The notes under the pieces were generated by a model, which was not told the origin of the DNA, made no database searches, and was given only the letters and a program-made list of their open reading frames with translations. A stretch of DNA of 9,545 nucleotides from Pseudomonadota bacterium (lineage in GTDB: Bacteria > Myxococcota_A > Polyangia > Polyangiales > Polyangiaceae), in the NCBI GenBank assembly GCA_023432025.1, contig JAEYVE010000272.1, positions 1 to 9,545 of the forward strand, in the 5' to 3' direction. Shown here one piece after another: positions 1 to 6,006 of this stretch (the first letter of the stretch is position 1; every line of letters starts with the position of its first letter). The translations under genes and the position numbers were made by a program.

Positions 1-1
1 G

Positions 2-2311
2 CGCAAGGCCGCGCTGGAGCTCTCGGTGCAGGAGGCCGCCGAGGGCAAGCAAATGACGGCGACCGAGAGGGACGCCATCGAAGCGGAGCTGAAGGAGCTC
101 CGTCGCGGCTTGCTCGACAGCGAGCGCGGCGTGGATTCGACCAAGAACGACCTGGGCATGAAGCGCAACCGCTTGCGCGTGCTCGAGGATCTGCACCGGC
201 GCCTGGAAGGCGTCGGCTCCGGCGCGCGCGCGCTGCTCGGCAAGGGCGACGCTTCCGTGCTCGGTTTGGTCGCCGATCGCATCGAGGCGCCCGAGGACAT
301 CACCGCGGCGTTTGCGTCGCTGCTCGGAGATCGCCTGCAGTACGTGGTGGTGCGGGACCCCGAGCGCGGCCTCGAGCTCTTGGACGAGCTGAAGGCTTCG
401 GGGCGCGGTCGCGGCCACATCATCGCCGCGCGTCCGCCGTATGTGGCGGGACCGCGCGCCGTCACGAGCGCGGAAGGCGTCCTCGGCCGCCTCGCGGACC
501 GGCTCATTTACGCGCCGGAGGACGGGCCGCTGGTCGCGGCGCTGGTGGGCGATGCCGTGCTCGTGGACAGCGCGCGCGACGCCGTCGACTACGTGGCGCG
601 ACACCCGGGCGTGACCGCCGTCGCCCTGGACGGCACCGTAGCGCGCCCGGAGGGCGTCATCAGCGGCGGCAGCGGGGACGACGTGGCCTCGGCCATGGTC
701 GAGCAGAAGCGCGAAATGCACGTTCTGCGCGACGAAACCGCGCGCCTCGGCGCCGAGTACGACCAGAAGCTCGAGGCGCACAACCGGCTGCGCGCGCGCA
801 TCACCGAGCTGGAAACGGCCCTCGAGCGCGCGCGAAAGCAAGCCCACGAGGGCGAGCTCATGCACGTGACCGTCGCCAAAGACTTGGCGCGCACGGCGAG
901 CGACATCGAGCGCGTGCAGCAGCGCAGCTCCTCCATCGAAAACGAGCTCGATCACCTGCGGCAGTCCGTGGAGGACGCCGCCGTGGCCGAGGCCGAGAGC
1001 CGCGTTCAGCTCGAAGATTTGGCCGCTCGACTGGAGCAAGCTCAGAGCAGCCTCGCAGACGCAGAGGAGCGCGCCTTCGAGTGGCGTGAACGGGTGCAGG
1101 TGCAAGCTTCCCTCGTCACCGAGCGCAAGGTGCGTTTGGCGCAGGTCAAGGAGCAGACGGAGGCCGCCCGCAACGCGCAAAGCCGCGTTCAGAGCCAGTT
1201 GGTCGACGTTACGGCCCGAAGCGAGCGCCTGGAGGCAGAGGCTCAGGAAGCCGCTCGCAACATCGGAGCAACGGCGGCTCGCATCGTGCAGTGCCGCGAA
1301 GCGCGCATTCGGGCCGCCGCGGCAGCCGAGGCCGCCCACGCGGAGCTCGAGACGGCTCGCTTCGAGTTGGAGGCGGTGCGCACGTCGCTTTCGGAGAGGG
1401 AAAACATGCTGCGCGGCCTACGCACGGCGCGCACCGAGTTGGACGAGGGGGCGCGGAACCACGAAATGGCTCTGCAGCGCATCGACATCGGGATGGAGCA
1501 CCTGCTCACGACCATCCGCGAGAAGTTCCGCGGGCTCGACCTTCGACGCGTGGTGGGCGACTACCACCTCCGCATGCCGCCGGACGAGGACCACAAGAAG
1601 CGCATCGACGAGCTACAGAAGTCCATCGACCGCATGGGCCCGGTGAACCTGGACGCGCAGCGCGAGTACGAAGAGGCCGAAAAGCGCTTCAACGACCTGA
1701 ACGGTCAGAAGGTCGACATCGAAAAGGCGCTGGAAGAGCTCGAGCGCGCCATCAAGCACATGGACAAGGAGAGCCGCAAACGCTTCAAGGAGACGTTCGA
1801 CTCCGTGAACGAGCTCTTCAAGAAGACGTTCGTGAAGAACTTCCGCGGCGGCCGCGCCGAGCTGCAGCTCACCAATCCGGAAGACTTGCTGGCCACGGGC
1901 GTCGACATCATGGCTCAGCCCCCGGGCAAGAAGCTCGGCAACATCGAGCTGATGAGCGGTGGTGAAAAGGCGCTCACGGCCGTGAGCCTCATCTTCGCCA
2001 TCTTCCAGCATCGTCCGTCGCCGTTCTGCGTGCTGGACGAGGTCGACGCGCCGCTCGATGAGGCGAACGTGTCTCGCTACAACGAGGCTATCCGCTCGAT
2101 GACGTCGAAGTCGCAGTTCATCCTCATCACGCACATTCGCAAGACGATGCAGAGCGTGGACGTGCTGTACGGCGTGACGATGGGCGAGCCGGGCGTGTCG
2201 CGTTTGGTCAGCGTCAAGGTCAACGACGAGGCCAAGGGCCGCAGCGACAGCCTCCAAGCTGCGCGTGGCGAGACCATCGGGGCCAGCTCCGCTCAAACGC
2301 AGGTCGCCTGA
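2..2311 (+). CDS. smc: Chromosome segregation ATPase SMC, C-terminal part (5' truncated by window edge)
   Basis: SMC forms a homodimeric ring-shaped ATPase that, with ScpA and ScpB, compacts and segregates chromosomes in the cytoplasm. The reading frame is open to the left edge, so the N-terminal head with Walker A is outside the window; about 769 residues are visible, against a usual total near 1150-1200. Numbering from the first visible codon: coiled coil to about 70; hinge domain about 85-228, closing with the Gly-rich GVISGGSGDD; a long returning coiled coil to about 540; then the C-terminal head starting at MGPVNLDAQREYEE (545). The head shows the ABC signature LMSGGEKAL (650-658), Walker B CVLDEVDAPLDEAN with D679 and catalytic E680, the D-loop APLDEAN, and the H-loop ILITHIRKTM with H711. 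All C-terminal ATPase elements are intact. No scpA or scpB is visible nearby. A strong terminator follows 27 bases after the stop, so SMC ends its transcription unit. The identification is secure. Confidence 0.97.
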   Translation, partial: RKAALELSVQEAAEGKQMTATERDAIEAELKELRRGLLDSERGVDSTKNDLGMKRNRLRVLEDLHRRLEGVGSGARALLGKGDASVLGLVADRIEAPEDITAAFASLLGDRLQYVVVRDPERGLELLDELKASGRGRGHIIAARPPYVAGPRAVTSAEGVLGRLADRLIYAPEDGPLVAALVGDAVLVDSARDAVDYVARHPGVTAVALDGTVARPEGVISGGSGDDVASAMVEQKREMHVLRDETARLGAEYDQKLEAHNRLRARITELETALERARKQAHEGELMHVTVAKDLARTASDIERVQQRSSSIENELDHLRQSVEDAAVAEAESRVQLEDLAARLEQAQSSLADAEERAFEWRERVQVQASLVTERKVRLAQVKEQTEAARNAQSRVQSQLVDVTARSERLEAEAQEAARNIGATAARIVQCREARIRAAAAAEAAHAELETARFELEAVRTSLSERENMLRGLRTARTELDEGARNHEMALQRIDIGMEHLLTTIREKFRGLDLRRVVGDYHLRMPPDEDHKKRIDELQKSIDRMGPVNLDAQREYEEAEKRFNDLNGQKVDIEKALEELERAIKHMDKESRKRFKETFDSVNELFKKTFVKNFRGGRAELQLTNPEDLLATGVDIMAQPPGKKLGNIELMSGGEKALTAVSLIFAIFQHRPSPFCVLDEVDAPLDEANVSRYNEAIRSMTSKSQFILITHIRKTMQSVDVLYGVTMGEPGVSRLVSVKVNDEAKGRSDSLQAARGETIGASSAQTQVA

Positions 2312-2338
2312 AGGTTTCTTCGAGCGGCCTCAGGAAAG

Positions 2339-2377
2339 GCGCCGGGCAGCGAAGCTGCTCGGCGCTTTTTTCTTTTT
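2339..2377 (+). terminator. Intrinsic terminator after smc
   Basis: A 12-bp stem (GCGCCGGGCAGC at 2339-2350 with GCTGCTCGGCGC at 2354-2365, one G-U pair) encloses a GAA loop. It is followed directly by a T-rich tract, TTTTTTCTTTTT, at 2366-2377. It sits just after the SMC stop codon and has the form of a strong rho-independent terminator for the plus strand. Confidence 0.93.
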
Positions 2378-2563
2378 CGAGCGCTTCCACCACCCGCGAG
2401 TCACGGGCGTGTTCGAACGGCCAATAGGCCCGTCGGGGAAACAGTTTTCGGGGAACCCGGGGAATCAAGTGAGCATTTGTTCCATCCCACAACCCGACGA
2501 CCACGCCTTCAACGCTGGGGAAATCAGCAGGTACGACTGAAAGTCTCTTCACAAAAACTCATG

Positions 2564-2580
2564 CTGTAATGCATTTGCAG
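2564..2580. repeat. Imperfect 17-nt dyad, possible operator
   Basis: The sequence CTGTAATGCATTTGCAG has arms of the form CTGnAA and TTnCAG, with five of six arm positions matching exactly and the sixth a T/G pair. It lies about 130 bases upstream of the start codon of the exported protein, so it could be a regulator binding site. Dyads this short also arise by chance, and no known operator consensus was recognised. Confidence 0.3.
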
Positions 2581-2599
2581 GATGACGGAGACCCACACT

Positions 2600-2628
2600 G
2601 TCCCGCATTAGTGCACCTACAGCGGGAC
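2600..2628. repeat. 7-bp inverted repeat with 15-nt spacer
   Basis: GTCCCGC (2600-2606) and GCGGGAC (2622-2628) are exact reverse complements. The spacer contains the palindrome GTGCAC (2611-2616). There is no T-tract after it, so it does not look like a terminator. It lies 80-110 bases before the start codon of the exported protein and could be an operator or a leader hairpin. Confidence 0.35.
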
Positions 2629-2708
2629 TTGGCGCGCGAATCACACTGCGGTGTTGCGTGTGTCCGGCTCTAGAGCTTCCAGAACCAAGGCGAAAAGGGA
2701 TCATCGGG

Positions 2709-3725
2709 ATGAAACTGACGAGCGTGCTGGGTGGGGTTTTCGTTCTCCTGGCGTCCGTGGGCTTGAGCGGGACCGCAAGTGCCCAGAATCTCATCCAAAA
2801 CGGCAGCTTCGACGAAGGCGCGGACGGCTGGTCCGTGCCCGGTTGGTGGGCCGGCGGTGCCGGAGAAACCACGGTCGAGGACGGCCGTCTGTGCGTCCGC
2901 GTGGATACGCTGGACGAGCACTCCTGGGGCGCTCAGCTCCGTCAGGCGGGCCTCCGCTTCGAGGCCGGTCAGCCCTACACGCTGTCGTTCAAGGCGTGGG
3001 CTTCGACGCCCCTCGAGCTGCCGATTGAGGTGCACGACGACCTGAACGAGTACTGGTTCATGTACACCACCAACCAGTACATCGACGCGCCCCTGGACGG
3101 TGAGCCGAACCTGCTGTCGTACACGGCGACCGTCGCAGAAGACACGGATACGGCGTGGATCACGTTCGTGCTCGGCGCCGGCATCATCCCCGTGGGCGAA
3201 ACGCTGTGCATCGACGACGTGGTGTTCACCGGCCCCGAGGCAGAAGAAGAGTCCGCTAGCTTCCTCAGCTTCGAGGACGACAGCCGCCTCTGGACGGGCA
3301 GCCCGGCGCAGCCCGTCGTTTCTCGGGTGGCGGGCGGCACGGACGGCGACTTCGCGCTGTCGGTGAAGGGTCGCGGTTACGTCGAGGTGTCGAGCCCCGT
3401 GTTCGAAACCGTCGAGCTCGAAAGCTTGGGCGACAAGCTGGCCGTGGATGTTCTTCTGAGCCAGGCCCAGAGCAACCCCTGGTGGCTCGGCGATATCCAG
3501 CTGCTCGTCTCCGTTCCCTCCGCTGGCATTCACCACCAGTGGGTCGGTTGGACGTCGTTCGCGGGGGTGACTCTCGGCAGCTGGAGCACGCTCGAGTTCG
3601 CCTTGCCTCCGGGCGTCGTCGCGGCGCTGGCTGGCAACTACGCAGACGCGCAGTTCCACTTGGCCGTCAACACGGACAACGGCGCCGGCTCCACGTTGCT
3701 CGACAACGTGCGCTTGGCGGACTGA
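2709..3725 (+). CDS. Exported protein with CBM4/9-like domain and a second beta-sandwich-like domain, no catalytic domain
   Basis: Predicted Sec-exported, 338 residues. The ATG at 2709 is preferred over the in-frame ATG at 2658: it has an AAGGGA Shine-Dalgarno eight bases upstream, and it opens a classic signal peptide (MKLTS, a hydrophobic core at about 6-20, and cleavage after ASA25). The mature protein begins QNLIQNGSFDEGADGW, the hallmark opening of carbohydrate-binding modules of the CBM4/9 (galactose-binding-like) type. That domain runs to about residue 177, ending near TLCIDDVVF. C62 and C167 are the only cysteines and could form a disulfide that closes the domain. After an acidic linker (PEAEEES) a second domain (about 186-338) opens SFEDDSRLW and ends GSTLLDNVRLAD, again like a beta-sandwich binding module. 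There is no glycosidase or other catalytic region, so a role in binding polysaccharide or matrix is inferred. The ligand is unknown. Confidence 0.85.
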   Translation: MKLTSVLGGVFVLLASVGLSGTASAQNLIQNGSFDEGADGWSVPGWWAGGAGETTVEDGRLCVRVDTLDEHSWGAQLRQAGLRFEAGQPYTLSFKAWASTPLELPIEVHDDLNEYWFMYTTNQYIDAPLDGEPNLLSYTATVAEDTDTAWITFVLGAGIIPVGETLCIDDVVFTGPEAEEESASFLSFEDDSRLWTGSPAQPVVSRVAGGTDGDFALSVKGRGYVEVSSPVFETVELESLGDKLAVDVLLSQAQSNPWWLGDIQLLVSVPSAGIHHQWVGWTSFAGVTLGSWSTLEFALPPGVVAALAGNYADAQFHLAVNTDNGAGSTLLDNVRLAD

Positions 3726-3732
3726 TTCCGGC

Positions 3733-3812
3733 TCGCGGCTTCGCCGCACGCATGCAGTCGCGGCTTCGCGCGCACGCGGGTCCACAGCACGGCGATTCCC
3801 CCGGGGATCGCC
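3733..3812 (+). repeat. Hairpin-rich spacer with 12-bp direct repeat
   Basis: Just after the stop at 3725, TCGCGGCTTCGC occurs exactly twice (3733-3744 and 3758-3769, 25-base period). The first copy is part of a stem-loop GCGGC-TTC-GCCGC at 3735-3747. Further on, GGCGATTCCCC (3791-3801) can pair with GGGGATCGCC (3803-3812), leaving one bulged T and almost no loop. None is followed by a T-tract. These elements may protect the 3' end of the upstream mRNA; no known repeat family was recognised. Confidence 0.4.
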
Positions 3813-3849
3813 GTACGTCCCTCGAGCGACCTGCGCACGAGAACCCAAG

Positions 3850-3895
3850 AATCCGCCGTAACCCCTCGCCTTGCGCGAAGTTACGGCGGATTTTC
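3850..3895 (+). terminator. Perfect 13-bp inverted repeat, probable terminator (or operator of the LuxR gene)
   Basis: AATCCGCCGTAAC (3850-3862) and GTTACGGCGGATT (3880-3892) are exact reverse complements around a 17-base spacer. The spacer can itself pair TCGC with GCGA. The right arm runs into a short TTTT (3891-3894) followed by CTCG. The position, 125 bases after the exported-protein gene and 50 bases before the regulator gene, fits a plus-strand intrinsic terminator with a weak U-tract. Because it lies immediately upstream of a regulatory gene, it could instead be a protein-binding dyad; the sequence does not decide. Confidence 0.65.
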
Positions 3896-3942
3896 TCGTT
3901 CGGTGTCTTGCTTTTGTCGAGGTGCTTCGAGAAAGAGGCTAA

Positions 3943-5073
3943 ATGGCCGAACCGAGCGAACGGGGGCGCATGGAGCTCGCTCTGCTGCGCTCGAGTTGGG
4001 TCCCCCTCCTGCTGGACGGGTTGACGGAGCAGCACGGCTTTGCGCCGTTCGTCGAGGCTCTGTCGGCGGACATCGGCTGCGCCGCGGGGCTCACGACGCA
4101 GGTCGTGCCGCCTGCGGAAAGCCGGCAGTTTTGGGCTGGGCTTCCGCAGGAGCTGGGCCCCGAGCACGCCGTAAGTCCCCTGTGGGAAGACCCCTGGGAG
4201 CTTGGCGCCATCGCACTCCAGAGCCCCCTCGTGCCGCACGAGCACCTCGAAAAGACCGCGTTTTGTCGAGCTATTTGCCGCCCACGAAAGCTTCATCCCC
4301 GCGTGGTGCGAGTGGGCGAGCCGTCGGCGTTCGTTGCGTTGGCGCTTCTCGAGCCCGATGAGCGGGAGAGCGACGCGAGGCCCGTGCTCGATGCGCTGGT
4401 GCCACACTTGTCACGCGTAGCCCGCCTGATGGGCCTTCTCCGAAAGGCGACCCCCACGCCGTCCGTGCAGCCCGCCACACAGGTTGACCCGCTTCTTCTC
4501 TCTCACCCCGTGTTTTGGGTGGACGACGACCGGAACGTTCTCGCTCACAACCCCGCGGCAAAGCGCCTACTTCGGGAGGACGGCGCGCTGGAAACGCATG
4601 ACGGCCAGCTCTGGGCGGGGCGCACTCACACGGCGCAATTGGCGCGACTGGTGGCGAGCACGGAGCCGAACATGCCTCGGGCTCTGCGTCTCATGGATGC
4701 CGAGGGAGCCGAGCAACTCGTGGTGATGACGGCGCACCCGAACGGCGTGGGTTCTCTCGTTCACGTGCTGGACCGCGGGCTCAAATGGCTTCCTCCCGCC
4801 GAGCTCTTGGAGCAGCTCTTTCAACTGACTCCCGCTGAATCGCGCGTAGCGCTCGGCGTAGCCTCTGGGAAAGCCCCGCGAGCGCTCGCCGAAGAGCTCG
4901 ACATCAGCGTGAATACGGCGCGCGTGCACGTGCAACGCGTGCTTTCCAAGACCAGCTCGCCGCGCCAAGCCGATCTCGCTTCCCTGCTCGTGCAGCTGGG
5001 TGCCCTCACCGAGCTCAGCCGGGCGCGCCCCCCGCTCCAAGCGCCGGGCAGCTCCGCTGATTCCACCGAGTGA
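3943..5073 (+). CDS. LuxR-family transcriptional regulator with PAS-like sensor region
   Basis: A DNA-binding regulator of 376 residues. The ATG at 3943 is preceded by AAGAGG (3933-3938). The C-terminus (about 293-350) is a LuxR/FixJ-type helix-turn-helix: FQLTPAESRVALGVASGK is the opening helix (LTPAE at 295-299), ALAEELDISVNTARVHVQRV is the recognition region, and SKTSSPRQADLASLL closes it. This matches a common proteobacterial subgroup ending in KTGxxRQAEL. Residues about 183-235 (HPVFWVDDDRNVLAHNPAAKRLL) look PAS-like, and residues 1-165 may be a degenerate GAF-like sensory domain. There is no phosphoacceptor receiver domain and no clear acyl-homoserine-lactone pocket, so the signal is unknown. 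The gene is preceded by a long inverted repeat and overlaps the opposite-strand lipoprotein gene at its 3' end. Its targets cannot be read from the sequence; the adjacent exported-protein gene is a candidate. Confidence 0.88.
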   Translation: MAEPSERGRMELALLRSSWVPLLLDGLTEQHGFAPFVEALSADIGCAAGLTTQVVPPAESRQFWAGLPQELGPEHAVSPLWEDPWELGAIALQSPLVPHEHLEKTAFCRAICRPRKLHPRVVRVGEPSAFVALALLEPDERESDARPVLDALVPHLSRVARLMGLLRKATPTPSVQPATQVDPLLLSHPVFWVDDDRNVLAHNPAAKRLLREDGALETHDGQLWAGRTHTAQLARLVASTEPNMPRALRLMDAEGAEQLVVMTAHPNGVGSLVHVLDRGLKWLPPAELLEQLFQLTPAESRVALGVASGKAPRALAEELDISVNTARVHVQRVLSKTSSPRQADLASLLVQLGALTELSRARPPLQAPGSSADSTE

Positions 5074-5887
5074 GGTCGTCGAGGGCCGTGGCGTACCAGT
5101 CCGGCTCGGGCACGAAGGCGTCGTCGAACGTGGTGTCCCCCACGAGCACGTCACACGAGCGAACCAAATGGACGTCCTGCGTGGACAGCTCCGCGCCCCA
5201 CCCCTTGCCCGGGTCCTCCCCCACGCGACCCAAGCTGTCCATGACTTGGTCGCCGCAACGCAAAACGAGCGCGTCGTTTCCATTGTGCACGATGCCCGTA
5301 GAAACGAGATCGCACGTTGCAGCGAGCGGCGGAGACGCCTTGGGACCACAGACGACCAACGACTGACCCGGAGCGAGCGCCCCCGAGAGCGCCACACGGC
5401 GGTAAGGAGAAACGCCGCCGTTCACGTAGGTCCACACCTCGCAAGCGCCGATTTCTGCGCCCTCGTCGCCGACGAGCGTGATTTCCAAGGCTTTGTCCGA
5501 AGCTTTGCCCTCCAAGTAGCGCGTGATGAGGAGCTGTGGAGGTGCGGGCGGCGGCGCGTTCGGCCCCGCACTGGAACCGCCGCCCCCGGTCGCTTGCCCG
5601 GCGGCACCTGGAGTGGACGCGCCGCCCGGTCCGCTCGCGGGCTCCTCGGACGCACCGCCACCGCCAGAAGCAGAAGGGCTATGAAGCCACGGGTTGTCGG
5701 TGGGCGGCGCGCCGCCGCCGCTCGGCTCCGTCGGCAGTGGAGCGACCGGAGCACGCGCGCCGGGCGGGGCGGTGGGCTCGTTCTCCCTGGAGGGCTCGCT
5801 GGTGTTCTGCGGAGGTTCGGAGGCACAGGCGCCGCTCAGGAAACTGGACCACACGAGGACCCACGAGCACTTCGTTCGAAAACGCAT
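5015..5887 (-). CDS. Putative lipoprotein with Gly/Pro/Ser-rich spacer and lamin-tail-like domain
   Basis: A predicted secreted lipoprotein of 290 residues. I prefer the ATG at 5887 to the GTG at 5947 because it opens directly on a signal sequence: MRFRTK, then the hydrophobic SWVLVWSSFLSGA, then C21 in a near-canonical lipobox (LSGAC, with Ser rather than Leu at -3). Residues 25-117 are low-complexity Pro/Gly/Ser/Ala, probably a spacer holding the functional domain off the membrane. Residues about 118-275 resemble bacterial lamin-tail-like (LTD) domains: LLITRYLEGKASDKALEI, then a GxLAPGQSLVVC strand, HNGNDALVLRCGD and a GKGWGAELSTQDVHLVR ending. This domain has six cysteines, possibly disulfide-bonded. 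The 3' end overlaps the regulator gene by 59 bases. It lies 119 bases downstream of dnaE2 on the same strand with no obvious terminator between them, so read-through is possible. The function is unknown; anchoring or extracellular binding is a guess from the domain type. Confidence 0.82.
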   Translation of the reverse strand: MRFRTKCSWVLVWSSFLSGACASEPPQNTSEPSRENEPTAPPGARAPVAPLPTEPSGGGAPPTDNPWLHSPSASGGGGASEEPASGPGGASTPGAAGQATGGGGSSAGPNAPPPAPPQLLITRYLEGKASDKALEITLVGDEGAEIGACEVWTYVNGGVSPYRRVALSGALAPGQSLVVCGPKASPPLAATCDLVSTGIVHNGNDALVLRCGDQVMDSLGRVGEDPGKGWGAELSTQDVHLVRSCDVLVGDTTFDDAFVPEPDWYATALDDLTRWNQRSCPALGAGGAPG

Positions 5888-6006
5888 GCGCCGTGTTCGG
5901 CCTGCGGGGGGCCGCGTTGCGTGCTGTTTTCGAGCGGCTGGCGACACTGCTCGCGCGGAGTCGCGCGCGGCTCCTGGGACGTGCGTCTGGGCGGGCGCCG
6001 CCTGGA

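Larger units (their letters stand above)
2378..2708 (+). promoter_or_regulatory. Non-coding region upstream of the exported CBM-like protein; presumed promoter region
   Basis: This 331-base stretch lies between the smc terminator and the next start codon. I find no convincing gene in it. It is more AT-rich than its surroundings around 2540-2620, as expected of a promoter region. It holds four GGGGAA copies (from 2435, 2450, 2459 and 2517), an imperfect dyad at 2564-2580, and a 7-bp inverted repeat at 2600-2628. I could not identify a convincing -35/-10 pair or a sigma-54 element. A Shine-Dalgarno-like AAGGGA lies at 2695-2700, eight bases before the ATG at 2709. Confidence 0.5.

Noticed and set aside
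1613..2296. Minus-strand 227-residue open frame opposite the SMC head
   Set aside because: It lies wholly opposite conserved SMC ATPase motifs and its translation is low-complexity His/Leu/Arg with no recognisable domain; a shadow of GC-rich coding DNA.
2629..2660. Sigma-54-like promoter (GG at 2631)
   Set aside because: The required GC doublet at the correct spacing is absent.
2658..2708. Upstream ATG at 2658 as the start of the exported protein
   Set aside because: It would put 17 charged residues before the signal peptide and lacks a ribosome binding site; the ATG at 2709 explains the signal sequence and has AAGGGA upstream.
2670..3848. Minus-strand 392-residue open frame opposite the exported protein
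   Set aside because: Arg/Val/His-rich with no motifs; the plus-strand frame has a signal peptide, a ribosome binding site and a recognisable CBM opening.
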